Shown: piece after piece, positions 8,709 to 18,275 of the stretch
How positions within the stretch are numbered: position 1 is the first letter of the stretch
How the letters are laid out: each line of letters opens with the position of its first letter
Assembly: GCA_030539275.1 (NCBI GenBank)
Contig: JAUNSK010000027.1
Location: 1-53,618, forward strand
Length of the DNA stretch: 53,618 nt
Direction of reading: 5' to 3'
Source of the DNA: Oscillospiraceae bacterium
GTDB lineage: Bacteria > Bacillota > Clostridia > Oscillospirales > Ruminococcaceae
Notes under the pieces: model-generated
Told to the model about the DNA's origin: nothing
Database searches by the model: none
What the model saw: the letters and a program-made list of their open reading frames with translations, nothing else
Program-made: the position numbers and the translations under genes

Positions 8709-8744
8709 AAAAAAATGCCGCACAGAAATTTTTCTGTGCGGCAT
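8709..8744 (-). terminator. Rho-independent terminator of the pyruvate:ferredoxin oxidoreductase gene
   Basis: ATGCCGCACAGAAA pairs with its complement around a short T loop. On the minus strand it is followed by seven T. The same hairpin would serve the convergent DUF2752 transcript only weakly, since no T run follows on that strand. Confidence 0.8.
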
Positions 8745-8764
8745 AATTATTTATTTAATATAAA

Positions 8765-11700
8765 TTACTTATAAAGCTCAACGAGTTTTAAGAGGTAATC
8801 ATATCTGTTCTTAGCATTGTCAAGAGCTGAGTTGAAGAGCTTTTCTGCTCTCTCAGGATTCTGACGTGCAAGAGCATTGTAACGAACTTCGCCCATGAGG
8901 AAGTTCTTGTATTCGTCAGTATTCGGAGCCTTAGAATCAAGTGAGAATGGATTCTTTCCTTCATTCTTAAGAGCTGGGTTGTATCTGTAAAGATGCCAGT
9001 AACCAGCCTGTACAGCCTTCTTCTCTTCAGCCTGAGCTGTAGCCATACCAGTCTTGATACCGTGGTTGATACATGGAGCGTAAGCAATGATGAGTGATGG
9101 ACCGTCATATGCCTCAGCCTCTTCAATTGCCTTAATACACTGGTTGTAATCAGCACCCATAGCGATATGAGCAACGTATACATAACCATAGCTCATTGCG
9201 ATACCAGCAAGATCCTTCTTCTTAACTTCCTTACCAGCTGCTGCGAACTGAGCGATAGCACCTGTAGGAGTTGACTTGGATGACTGTCCGCCTGTATTTG
9301 AGTAAACTTCTGTATCGAATACAAAGATGTTTACATTTTCGCCCTGAGCGAGTACATGGTCGAGACCACCGAAGCCAATATCATAAGCCCAACCGTCACC
9401 ACCGAAGATCCAGAGAGACTTCTTGCTGAGGTAATCCTTATATGCAAGGATATCCTTTGCATCAGCACATCCGCAAGCTTCAAGTGTATTGATGAGGTTC
9501 TTTGTAGCTGCTGCATTTTCTTTTCCGCAGTTTACTGTATCAAGGAACTTTGCAATAGCTTCCTTGGTTTCAGCCTTTTCAGCCTTTTCAGCAAGTGTCT
9601 GAAGTTTATCTATAACTCTTGTACGGAGTGTCTTCTGAGCGAGGAACATACCGTAGCCATATTCTGCGTTATCTTCAAACAGTGAGTTAGCCCAAGCCGG
9701 ACCCTTGCCTTCTTTGTTTGTTGTATATGGAGTTGAAGGAGCTGAACCACCCCAGATTGAAGAACATCCAGTTGCATTTGCAATGTACATTCTTTCACCG
9801 TAGAGCTGTGTTATCAACTTAGCGTAAGGAGTTTCACCACAACCAGCACAAGCACCTGAGAATTCGAGGAGAGGCTGTTTGAACTGTGAGCCCTTAACAG
9901 TAGTTGGTTTGAACTTTTCAAATATTTCTGGCTTTTCAGCAACGTTGAGGCCATAGTTGAATGTATCCTGTTCAGATTCCATTTCTTCGAGCGGCTTCAT
10001 AACAAGAGCCTTGTTCTTAGCAGGACATACATTAGCACATGATCCGCATCCTGTACAGTCAAGAGCTGATACTGTCATTGTGAACTTAAGGCCGTTAAGA
10101 GCTGGTTTGAAGTCTGCTGACTTTGTTCCTGCAGGAGCAGCAGCAAGTTCTTCAGCTGTCATAGCTACTGGACGGATTACAGCGTGAGGACAAACATATG
10201 AACACTGGTTACACTGGATACAGTTCTCAGGAATCCATTCTGGAACATTAACAGCAATGCCTCTCTTTTCGAAAGCAGCTGAACCCTGTGGGAAAGTACC
10301 GTCTGCCATGTCAACAAATGTTGAAACTGGAAGAGCGTCACCGTTCTGAGCGTTGCAAGGCTGCTGAATGTTGTTTACGTAGTCGATAAGTTCCTTGTTG
10401 TCGCCTGTTGCCTTGTCCATACCCATCTGAGTATCAGCAGCATCAGCCCAGGAAGCAGGAATTTCAATCTTAACGATGTTCTTATAACCAGCATCAATAG
10501 CATTGTGGTTCTTCTTAACTACATCTTCACCCTTCTTCATGTAAGAAGCTGTAGCAGCGTCCTTCATATACTTAAGAGCATCCTCGAAAGGAATGATGTC
10601 AGCGAGTTTGAAGAAAGCAGACTGGAGAATTGTGTTGATTCTTGTGCCCATGCCTGTTTCAATACCGAGCTTAACGCCGTCGATTGTGTAGAAGTTGATG
10701 TTGTTCTGAGCAAGGTATCTCTTAACCTGTCCCGGGAGATGCTTTTCAAGACCTTCCATATCCCACTGGCAGTTGAGGAGGAATGTTCCGCCTGGCTTGA
10801 TGTCAGAAACGATATCATACTTGTTGATGTATGACTGGTTATGACAAGCAATGAAGTCAGCTCTGTTTACAAGGTAAGTTGACTTGATAGGTGTTTTACC
10901 GAATCTCAGGTGTGATACAGTAACACCGCCTGATTTCTTTGAGTCATATGCAAAATATGCCTGAGCATACATGTCTGTATGGTCACCGATGATCTTGATG
11001 GAGTTCTTATTTGCACCAACAGTACCGTCAGCACCAAGTCCCCAGAACTTACAAGCTGTTGTGCCTGCAGGAGCAGAGTCAAGATGAGCGCCTGTTTCAA
11101 GTGAAAGATAAGTTACATCATCATTGATACCGATTGTAAATCTTGGCTTTTCTGTATTTTCGTAAACAGCCTTGATCTGAGCAGGAGTTGTATCCTTAGA
11201 ACCAAGACCATATCTGCCGCTGAATACAGGAGTATTGTTAAATTTTGAACCCTTAAGTGCAGCAACAACGTCAAGATAAAGAGGTTCGCCGAGTGAACCA
11301 GGTTCTTTTGTTCTGTCAAGAACAGTGATCTTCTGAACTGATGCAGGGATAGCTTCGATAAGCTTGTCAGCACAGAAAGGTCTGTAAAGTCTAACCTTAA
11401 CAAGACCGTACTTGCCGCCCTGTGCGTTAAGGAAGTCAATTGTTTCTTCAATAGTATCATTTACTGAACCCATAGCGATGATTACGTGTTCAGCATCAGG
11501 AGCACCGTAGTAGTTGAAGAGTTTGTAATCTGTACCGATTACGTTGTTTACCTTGTTCATATAGTCTTCAACGATAGCCGGAAGAGCATCATAGTACTTG
11601 TTGCATGCTTCACGTGCCTGGAAGAATATATCAGGGTTCTGAGCTGTACCTCTGAGTACTGGATGTTCAGGATTGATAGCTCTGTCTCTGAATGCCTGTA

Positions 11701-12298
11701 CAGCGTCCATGTCTACCATGCCTGCAAGAGTTTCAGTATCCCATGTTTCGATCTTCTGGATCTCATGTGAAGTACGGAAACCGTCAAAGAAATGAATGAA
11801 AGGAACTCTGCCCTTGATTGTTGAAAGATGAGCAACAGCGCCAAGATCCATAACTTCCTGAGGGTTTGATGAACAGAGCATTGCAAAACCTGTCTGACGG
11901 CATGCATATACGTCTGAATGATCACCAAAGATGTTGAGTGCGTGTGAAGCAACGCATCTAGCGGAAACATGGATAACGCAAGGAAGAAGTTCACCTGCTA
12001 TTTTATACATGTTAGGAATCATAAGAAGAAGTCCCTGTGAAGCTGTATATGTTGTTGTAAATGCACCAGCTGAGAGTGAGCCGTGAACTGTACCAGCGGC
12101 ACCAGCCTCTGACTGCATTTCAGCTACCTTTACTTGTTGTCCGAAAATGTTTTTCTGTCCTTTTGTAGACCACTGATCTGTAACTTCAGCCATTACTGAA
12201 GAAGGTGTGATAGGGTAAATTGCAGCTACATCTGTAAACGGATATGATGCCCAGGCAGCAGCGTTGTTACCATCCATGGTTTTCATTTTTCTAGCCAT
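8765..12298 (-). CDS. nifJ: Pyruvate:ferredoxin (flavodoxin) oxidoreductase
   Basis: A 1177-residue single-chain enzyme that oxidises pyruvate to acetyl-CoA and CO2 and reduces ferredoxin, the central step of clostridial fermentation. The N-terminal pyrimidine-binding domain carries YPITPSSVMAE. Two 4Fe-4S motifs follow: CIQCNQCSYVCP (near 697) and CTGCGSCANVCP (near 749). The third cluster uses CAGCGETPY (near 816). The thiamine diphosphate motif GDGWAYDIGFGG lies near 968, and the CoA/C-terminal region is complete. ATG 12298 follows AGGAGG by 11 bases. Monocistronic, with a promoter at 12393-12421 and a terminator at 8709-8744. Confidence 0.97.
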   Translation of the reverse strand: MARKMKTMDGNNAAAWASYPFTDVAAIYPITPSSVMAEVTDQWSTKGQKNIFGQQVKVAEMQSEAGAAGTVHGSLSAGAFTTTYTASQGLLLMIPNMYKIAGELLPCVIHVSARCVASHALNIFGDHSDVYACRQTGFAMLCSSNPQEVMDLGAVAHLSTIKGRVPFIHFFDGFRTSHEIQKIETWDTETLAGMVDMDAVQAFRDRAINPEHPVLRGTAQNPDIFFQAREACNKYYDALPAIVEDYMNKVNNVIGTDYKLFNYYGAPDAEHVIIAMGSVNDTIEETIDFLNAQGGKYGLVKVRLYRPFCADKLIEAIPASVQKITVLDRTKEPGSLGEPLYLDVVAALKGSKFNNTPVFSGRYGLGSKDTTPAQIKAVYENTEKPRFTIGINDDVTYLSLETGAHLDSAPAGTTACKFWGLGADGTVGANKNSIKIIGDHTDMYAQAYFAYDSKKSGGVTVSHLRFGKTPIKSTYLVNRADFIACHNQSYINKYDIVSDIKPGGTFLLNCQWDMEGLEKHLPGQVKRYLAQNNINFYTIDGVKLGIETGMGTRINTILQSAFFKLADIIPFEDALKYMKDAATASYMKKGEDVVKKNHNAIDAGYKNIVKIEIPASWADAADTQMGMDKATGDNKELIDYVNNIQQPCNAQNGDALPVSTFVDMADGTFPQGSAAFEKRGIAVNVPEWIPENCIQCNQCSYVCPHAVIRPVAMTAEELAAAPAGTKSADFKPALNGLKFTMTVSALDCTGCGSCANVCPAKNKALVMKPLEEMESEQDTFNYGLNVAEKPEIFEKFKPTTVKGSQFKQPLLEFSGACAGCGETPYAKLITQLYGERMYIANATGCSSIWGGSAPSTPYTTNKEGKGPAWANSLFEDNAEYGYGMFLAQKTLRTRVIDKLQTLAEKAEKAETKEAIAKFLDTVNCGKENAAATKNLINTLEACGCADAKDILAYKDYLSKKSLWIFGGDGWAYDIGFGGLDHVLAQGENVNIFVFDTEVYSNTGGQSSKSTPTGAIAQFAAAGKEVKKKDLAGIAMSYGYVYVAHIAMGADYNQCIKAIEEAEAYDGPSLIIAYAPCINHGIKTGMATAQAEEKKAVQAGYWHLYRYNPALKNEGKNPFSLDSKAPNTDEYKNFLMGEVRYNALARQNPERAEKLFNSALDNAKNRYDYLLKLVELYK

Positions 12299-12392
12299 TA
12301 AAATTTCATCCTCCTAGTTTATTATAGTTCATAAAATCTGATGATCTTATGAGCTTATTATGCGTTATGATTACACATAAACGTCAACTATA

Positions 12393-12421
12393 ATAATAAC
12401 ACATGAAAAAAATTTTGTAAA
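12393..12421 (-). promoter_or_regulatory. SigA-type promoter of nifJ
   Basis: TTTACA, 17-bp spacer, TATTAT on the minus strand, about 90 nt upstream of the nifJ start. Confidence 0.6.
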
Positions 12422-12693
12422 GAGTATAGTGTAAAAACAATGTGCTTTTTAAGTTAATTGAGAAGAATAAGACTATGATGTGAATTATACTATATTTTTT
12501 GTAAAATTAATACACTGAATTTAGATATAGCTTTATTTACATTCGATATATAGCATACGAAACCATATGTATTGTCCAAAATGAAATATATATATATTAA
12601 TTTATATGACTAAAAGTAATAAACAAGTTATATTATATAATGCCGGAAGGAATATTGCGGTAAATTTAAAAATAGAAATGTAGGGTGACCTTT
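12422..12693. other. AT-rich spacer upstream of the pilus operon
   Basis: About 270 bases without a gene. The only promoter-like element on the plus strand is TATAAT at 12636-12641, with no recognisable -35 box. The pilus operon may use an alternative sigma factor or an activator; I see no other repeat or conserved element. Confidence 0.3.
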
Positions 12694-12981
12694 TTGAACA
12701 TCAATAGAAAAAATATTAAAAAATTAAAGCGACGTGAATTGCTTGAGGTAATGCTGGATATGCAGAGTGAAATAGATGATCTTAAAAAACTAAACAGCAG
12801 TCTTTTAAGTAAGCTCGAAATGAGAGATCTTGACATAGAGTCAGCAGGCAGTATCGCAGAAGCGTCGCTTAAAATTAATAAGGTTTTTGAGGCTGCACAG
12901 CAGGCTGCCGATATGTATTTACATAATATAAAGAATAAGCAGTCAGATACAGATATTCGAAACCTGAATATTTTAAAGTAA
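12694..12981 (+). CDS. Small coiled-coil protein, first gene of the pilus operon
   Basis: A 95-residue soluble protein rich in Lys, Glu and Leu. The first half is a predicted coiled coil (RRELLEVMLDMQSEIDDLKKL). The second half contains LEMRDLDIESAGSIAEASLKI and VFEAAQQAADMYL. I recognise this ending from small proteins found next to signal peptidase genes in Ruminococcus-type genomes, where they are sometimes labelled DNA repair proteins without proof. Start: TTG 12694 with GGTGA five bases upstream is preferred over GTG 12685. It lies 19 bases before the signal peptidase gene. Function unknown; a structural or assembly role in the locus is inference. Confidence 0.65.
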   Translation: MNINRKNIKKLKRRELLEVMLDMQSEIDDLKKLNSSLLSKLEMRDLDIESAGSIAEASLKINKVFEAAQQAADMYLHNIKNKQSDTDIRNLNILK

Positions 12982-13000
12982 AAGAACAGGACTGATACTA

Positions 13001-13582
13001 ATGAAAAAGTGTTCATCAGGATACAAATTTACTTCTGAAGATATAAGAGAAGAGCTTAAAAGAATAAACAGAAAGAGGTTTCAGATAAAAACTTTTACTG
13101 AGACTGTTTTTTCTCTCGTTGTTGTAGCAGCTGTATGTGTACTGATATCTGTACTTTTTTTCCCTGTTTTCCGGGTGACCGGTTCAAGTATGCAGCCGAC
13201 ACTTAACAGCAGGGAAATTGTTATGTGCATAAAAACCGGAAAACTTGATACAGGGGATATCGCAGCATTTTATTATAATAATAAAGTCCTGTTAAAGCGG
13301 GTAATAGGTATGCCGGGAGATAAAATCAATATTGAAAAGGATGGAAATGTATATGTAAATGAAATGATACTGAATGAATCATATATATCTGAAAAAAATA
13401 TAGGCCGGTGTGATATAGATTTTCCATATGAGGTGCCTGAAAACAGAGTATTTGTTATGGGTGACAACCGCATCTCTTCTGTGGACAGCAGGACATCTGT
13501 TATTGGATGCATTGCAGATGAGTACATAATAGGAAAAGTATTTATAAGAATATGGCCGTTTGATGATATATCTTCTTTATAA
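13001..13582 (+). CDS. lepB: Signal peptidase I (pilus-locus type)
   Basis: A 193-residue type I signal peptidase with one N-terminal membrane anchor (about 34-56) and an extracytoplasmic catalytic domain. The catalytic Ser is S63 in GSSMQPTL and the general-base Lys is K99 in LLKRVIGMPGD. Box E (VFVMGDNR..SVDSR) is intact. It removes signal peptides from exported proteins. Its place directly upstream of an adhesin, pilin and sortase suggests that it processes the pilins, as dedicated peptidases do in several Gram-positive pilus islands. ATG 13001; only 39 bases separate its stop from the adhesin start. Confidence 0.92.
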   Translation: MKKCSSGYKFTSEDIREELKRINRKRFQIKTFTETVFSLVVVAAVCVLISVLFFPVFRVTGSSMQPTLNSREIVMCIKTGKLDTGDIAAFYYNNKVLLKRVIGMPGDKINIEKDGNVYVNEMILNESYISEKNIGRCDIDFPYEVPENRVFVMGDNRISSVDSRTSVIGCIADEYIIGKVFIRIWPFDDISSL

Positions 13583-13621
13583 TTTAAATTGATGGCTGCA
13601 GCATATAACGGAGGTGATGAA

Positions 13622-16522
13622 ATGCAGTACCCTGATTTATGGATCAAAAACTTAAAAATACGAAAAAGACATCAGATGCATTATTTAATAATTTATTTTT
13701 TTCTTTGTATAATAACGGTTGTATGTGTAGGTTCGGCACTTATTAAGCCCGCGGATGCAATGAGCGAAAGTGATGGCTGCTCATATCAGATTATATGCAC
13801 AGATTCATCTGCGGATCATTTTCATACTTCTTCCTGTTATGGATGGGTATGTACTGATGCAGCACACATCCATGACACATCTCCTGAATATGAAGCAGTG
13901 CCGGGATCAATGTTTGGAGCAGCAACACATTTTCATATCTTTGCAGATGAGATTTCTATTCATTCACATACTCACGGAAATATTGCAACCAATTTTCTGT
14001 ACTACAAATCACGCGATGATTATGACAGTACTATTAATGACTTTGGAATAAGATGCAATAATTTGTGCGGTATGACTTCAGTAAACTACATCAGAGACTA
14101 TGCCGGTATTCTTAACGATTCTACTCTTCAGACAAAACTCGTACTGGGAAACGGAAGCAAATTCAGGTATAACAGCATTGATAGAAAATATATGATTTAC
14201 AGTGAATCAGGTATCAGAAATAATGCAAAGCCGAGTTGGATCAGAAATGACTGTTTTACAGGAAACAAAGACAACGTTCCAATTGTAATTGAAGGGTTAA
14301 CCCCATATATTGATATCAGAGCTGAACTTGAAAAATTATCTGTATTATCTCAGAAAATTGCGTCAAAGGAAGATACCGGCGGTCTTCAGATCAACTTATA
14401 TGAAGAAGATATGAATAAAACTGTTTTAATAGACTGTGCACAGGCAAATGAAAAGTACATATACGGAAGTCTCGACGTATCAGATGACAACAGATACAGT
14501 CTTATTAAAAGGAAGAATATATCAATTAGCGGCATAGGTCCTGAAAGTAATAAAGTTCTTTTTCTTAATATAAATGTCGGTGACAGGTCATGTGTCGATT
14601 TTGCAGATAAACAATGGGCTATGACAGGAAATTCACAGTTTCAGGAGCTGCCTCTGGATGAAGGCGGAATAAGGATTGTATATAACTTTATAAAAATAAC
14701 CGAATCCGGACCTGTCCCATATGACGGAAAGATAAATCTCAGAAACCAGATACATGGTACTATTCTAGCTCCTGATGCTGAAGTTGTGAACGGCAGCAAT
14801 ATAAACGGAAATATCATTGCAGATAAATTTAGTCAGTTAGGCGGTGAAACACACAGAGCTGATGTACAGGTAGAAGATACGGAAGATGATGATGAAGACT
14901 GGCCGCTATTATCAGATGAAACTCTTGATGTTACCGTAAAAAAAGGCTGGAGTAACACAGGGACTCATGAAAATGTTAATATTGTACTTTATTGTACAAC
15001 AAATATGAACACTGATCTGTCTATGCTTACTGATGCCCAGAAAGTATTATATAATGCAGAGTCAGAAGCAATACAGCCTGTACAGATACTTAATGAGGAG
15101 TCCGGGTGGTCATATACATGGAGCGGGCTTCCTGTCAAAGACAGTTCAGGGAATGTTTTGTACTATTTTGTTAAAGAAACACCTGTGAGCGGATATAATG
15201 CTGAATATCATGGAAACGCTGTTTCTCTTGTATCCGGTACGGTAGACATTACAAATATTAAGCTGGTCGATATATCAGTTAATAAAAAATGGTCATTTTA
15301 TGATGACAATGGTGATATTATCGATGATACATCACATGGAAATATATCCTGCATACAATTTGAACTGTACAGATCCGTAACTCATACTACAGACAGTACG
15401 CTGCCGCAGGATGCGGAAAAAGCCGGAGGTCCGTATAGTATTAATGATCCTGAATGGAAATGTGAAATTACCGGTCTGCCGCAGTCAGAGAACGGGCAAG
15501 AGCTTTACTATTATGCAAAAGAAATAAATGTTCCCGAAGGTTATACGGCGGTTTATACCACAGATCATGAGGCAGGAACGATACTTATTGAGAATCAGAG
15601 AAATAAACCTTCTATGATCTCGGTTAAGGTAATAAAGAAATGGAACAATGCGTCAGGTGTTACTTTACATCCGGAGAGCGTTACGGTTGCGCTTATGAGA
15701 AAGCTTGGAGCTGACGGGGAGTATGAGAATATCAGAGAGCCTGTCACTGTAACGGACGAATATACTTTTTCAGATCTGATAAAACACGACAGCAGCAATA
15801 CAAGTTACTATTATAAAATTGAGGAATTAAATGTTCCTGAAGGTTATGAGGTTTCGTATACACAAAATGATGGCATAATGGCAGATTTACTTACTGACGG
15901 TGATGTGCATGTTATTAATATTACTAATACACAGAAAACCGGTCAGTTAAAAGTAAGTAAAACGTGGAAAAATGATCCTGAAGGTATTGACAGCGTAACT
16001 GTTGAACTTTACAGGTCGTCATCAGCACTTGGGGTACAGCAGACTCCTGACACAGACAATACTGTACAGACTACATACTCAGTAAGTCAGCCTGCGGGAG
16101 GAGTTCCTGACGTGTCATTAAGTCCTGCACAGCCTGGTAATATACCGGACTTTTCACAGGCTGAGCTGGTAAGCACGATAACTCTTGACGCATCATCGGG
16201 CTGGAGTACAGATTTCAGCAGTCTTCCGCTCTGTGACGAAAATGGAAATCAGTTTATTTATTACATAAGAGAAAAATATATAACAGGCACGGGGGCACAC
16301 AATTATGAGATATATGATTACAGCGATATTTGCGGTATAACGCTCAGCGCAGATAATGGGGGCTGCTTAAGTGTTTCTAATATATTAAAGAAGTCAGTTA
16401 TCATGCCCTCAACAGGGAGCTCAGGGGTTGGTATAATTCAGGCATCAGGATCAGTTATAATGATTCTGACTGCAGGATTATATATATTTCTTATAAAAAG
16501 AGATAAACGAAAAAATAATTAA
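13622..16522 (+). CDS. Cell-wall adhesin: choice-of-anchor A domain plus four Cna-B domains
   Basis: A 966-residue surface protein, likely the pilus tip or ancillary adhesin. After a long signal peptide (to about 46) comes a Cys/His-rich stretch with HFHTSSCY, HIHD and THFH units. A choice-of-anchor A type region (about 90-415) contains SMFGAATHFHIF, HGNIATNF and GTILAPDAEV. Four Cna-B repeats start near residues 435, 548, 664 and 773; each keeps a Lys in the first strand, a Glu in the penultimate strand (YFVKE, YYAKE, YKIEE, YYIREK) and a terminal Asn, the set that forms isopeptide bonds. The C-terminus has a sortase signal MPSTG (near 927), a membrane helix and a basic tail. ATG 13622 follows GGAGGTGA; the longer frame from 13589 lacks one. 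Confidence 0.88.
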   Translation: MQYPDLWIKNLKIRKRHQMHYLIIYFFLCIITVVCVGSALIKPADAMSESDGCSYQIICTDSSADHFHTSSCYGWVCTDAAHIHDTSPEYEAVPGSMFGAATHFHIFADEISIHSHTHGNIATNFLYYKSRDDYDSTINDFGIRCNNLCGMTSVNYIRDYAGILNDSTLQTKLVLGNGSKFRYNSIDRKYMIYSESGIRNNAKPSWIRNDCFTGNKDNVPIVIEGLTPYIDIRAELEKLSVLSQKIASKEDTGGLQINLYEEDMNKTVLIDCAQANEKYIYGSLDVSDDNRYSLIKRKNISISGIGPESNKVLFLNINVGDRSCVDFADKQWAMTGNSQFQELPLDEGGIRIVYNFIKITESGPVPYDGKINLRNQIHGTILAPDAEVVNGSNINGNIIADKFSQLGGETHRADVQVEDTEDDDEDWPLLSDETLDVTVKKGWSNTGTHENVNIVLYCTTNMNTDLSMLTDAQKVLYNAESEAIQPVQILNEESGWSYTWSGLPVKDSSGNVLYYFVKETPVSGYNAEYHGNAVSLVSGTVDITNIKLVDISVNKKWSFYDDNGDIIDDTSHGNISCIQFELYRSVTHTTDSTLPQDAEKAGGPYSINDPEWKCEITGLPQSENGQELYYYAKEINVPEGYTAVYTTDHEAGTILIENQRNKPSMISVKVIKKWNNASGVTLHPESVTVALMRKLGADGEYENIREPVTVTDEYTFSDLIKHDSSNTSYYYKIEELNVPEGYEVSYTQNDGIMADLLTDGDVHVINITNTQKTGQLKVSKTWKNDPEGIDSVTVELYRSSSALGVQQTPDTDNTVQTTYSVSQPAGGVPDVSLSPAQPGNIPDFSQAELVSTITLDASSGWSTDFSSLPLCDENGNQFIYYIREKYITGTGAHNYEIYDYSDICGITLSADNGGCLSVSNILKKSVIMPSTGSSGVGIIQASGSVIMILTAGLYIFLIKRDKRKNN

Positions 16523-16541
16523 ACGAGAGGATTGAATTATT

Positions 16542-18215
16542 ATGAAAAAATTTAAAAGGTTTGCGGCAGCAATGGCCGCAGTACTGCTTACAACTTGTAT
16601 TTCACTGGCTGGAATACCAAATAGTAAGATAAACGCTGCAGGAGGGAATACTGTAACAATCAGCAATACGGCAGATGGTCATACTTATAAGGCGTATCAG
16701 GTATTTGCTGCAGTTCTCGACAAAACCTCATCGGATCCGATATTTACAGATATACAGTGGGGCAGCGGAGTAGACTCAGCGGCATTGCTTGCAGAACTTA
16801 AAGGTAACACTCTGTATGTGTTATGTGATACAGCTGCTGATGTTGCAGGCGTACTTAGTACTGCATCAGCAGAGCAGATAGATGATTTTGCCCACGTTGT
16901 TTCTAAACATACTACATCCGTAGCGATACCATCTGTTGATGAAGGGGATACATACTCAATTTCAGGCCTTGATGACGGATACTATTTTATAAAGGATTCA
17001 TCAGCTGTAACAGGCCAGGATTCTTATACAAAATATATTCTTAAAGTAACAGATAATATGTCATTAATTCCCAAATCAAGTGTTCCGTCTGTCATTAAAA
17101 AGGTCAAAGAGGATTCAAAGTTTATTCAGGACGACGGATACGGTGCAGGTTATAACGATGTAGCAGACTATTGTATAGGAGAAGCTGTACCGTTCAAACT
17201 TATAGGAACAATGCCGAGTACACTTGATTATTATGATCATTATTATTATAAGTTTACAGATACACTGGGCCCGCAGTTTACAGCACCTTCAGCTGACGGG
17301 ATAACAATCATGGCAGATGGTAAAGAAGTTGCTGCTAATAAATTTAATATTCATGTACAGGTTAATGCTGATACAGGTGTTATCTCAATAGAAATTGAAG
17401 ATATCAAAGCATTAAAGGATACAAGTGGTGATCTTATAAAAGTGACCGTAGATTCAATAATAACCGTAGAGTTTTCAGCCGTGCTTAACAGCAGTGCTGA
17501 AATTGGATTGCCTGGTCAGGAAAACAAAGTCTTTCTGACATTTTCAAATAACCCTAATGAAGAATATAACCCGGTAACTGATAAAAACAACCCTGAAACA
17601 CCAGGAGGAACAGATGATAATAATGACACCCCTTCTGATCAAGGTCAGACACCGGAGGATGAGGTAATAGTATTTACATATGAGCTGGACACGACTAAAG
17701 TAGACGGAAAAGATACTGAAATAAAACTTGACGGTGCAAAGTTCAAGCTGAAAAATGCAGATGAAAATTTTGCACGGGTTGATGAAAACGGTGTGCTTAC
17801 TGGCTGGGATTCTATAGGAACAGAGCTGGTTTCAAATGAACAGGGATTATTCATGGTAAAGGGACTTGATGACGATACATACTGGCTTGTTGAAACATCA
17901 GCACCTGCCGGATATAACCTGCTGGCTGATCCTATTAAAGTAGTTATATCTGCAGCTACAGAAAATAACCAGAAGTGGTCAGGTGTACCTTCAGATGCTC
18001 TTACAGCTCTTTCAGTAACAGCAGCAGGTAACCCGGGAACTGCAGATGCCGACACCGGTATTGCACAGATAACAGTTGCAAATAATAAAGGAATTACGCT
18101 TCCCGGAACAGGCGGTATCGGTACTACGATCTTCTATATTGCAGGAGGAGTAATTGCAGCAGGGTCCGGAGTCCTTCTTGTTACAAAAAAAAGAACAGAG
18201 AAAAATGAAGAATAA
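16542..18215 (+). CDS. Major pilin subunit (LPGTG, isopeptide-forming)
   Basis: A 557-residue pilin backbone protein. A signal peptide (about 1-31) precedes an N-terminal pilin domain (NTVTISNTADGHTYKAYQVF). A middle domain follows, then a Pro/Asp-rich linker (near 340-370) and a C-terminal SpaA-type prealbumin-like domain (376-510). In that domain TTKVDG and WLVETSAPAGY carry the Lys and Glu expected for an internal isopeptide bond. The sorting signal LPGTG begins near residue 520, followed by a membrane helix and KKRTEK. The class C sortase encoded next would join subunits through LPGTG and an internal Lys, possibly in PSVIKKVKED. Nineteen bases separate it from the adhesin gene. Confidence 0.9.
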   Translation: MKKFKRFAAAMAAVLLTTCISLAGIPNSKINAAGGNTVTISNTADGHTYKAYQVFAAVLDKTSSDPIFTDIQWGSGVDSAALLAELKGNTLYVLCDTAADVAGVLSTASAEQIDDFAHVVSKHTTSVAIPSVDEGDTYSISGLDDGYYFIKDSSAVTGQDSYTKYILKVTDNMSLIPKSSVPSVIKKVKEDSKFIQDDGYGAGYNDVADYCIGEAVPFKLIGTMPSTLDYYDHYYYKFTDTLGPQFTAPSADGITIMADGKEVAANKFNIHVQVNADTGVISIEIEDIKALKDTSGDLIKVTVDSIITVEFSAVLNSSAEIGLPGQENKVFLTFSNNPNEEYNPVTDKNNPETPGGTDDNNDTPSDQGQTPEDEVIVFTYELDTTKVDGKDTEIKLDGAKFKLKNADENFARVDENGVLTGWDSIGTELVSNEQGLFMVKGLDDDTYWLVETSAPAGYNLLADPIKVVISAATENNQKWSGVPSDALTALSVTAAGNPGTADADTGIAQITVANNKGITLPGTGGIGTTIFYIAGGVIAAGSGVLLVTKKRTEKNEE

Positions 18216-18230
18216 TTAATCTTATTGTCT

Positions 18231-18250
18231 GCCTGCATAGTTATGCAGGC
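18231..18250 (+). other. Perfect hairpin between pilin and sortase genes
   Basis: GCCTGCAT and ATGCAGGC form an exact 8-bp stem with a 4-nt loop, 16 bases after the pilin stop and 25 bases before the sortase start. No T run follows, so it is not a standard terminator. It may stabilise the abundant pilin message or reduce read-through into the sortase. Confidence 0.6.
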
Positions 18251-18275
18251 GGGCATCAGGGAGTGTCTCATCATT

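Noticed and set aside
8788-11994. Several open frames of 60-133 codons overlapping nifJ on both strands
   Set aside because: They are shadows of the 1177-residue gene with no ribosome sites or domains.
13589-13621. Longer start for the adhesin (ATG 13589 region)
   Set aside because: The in-frame extension overlaps the GGAGGTGA ribosome site that serves ATG 13622 and adds no signal-peptide features.
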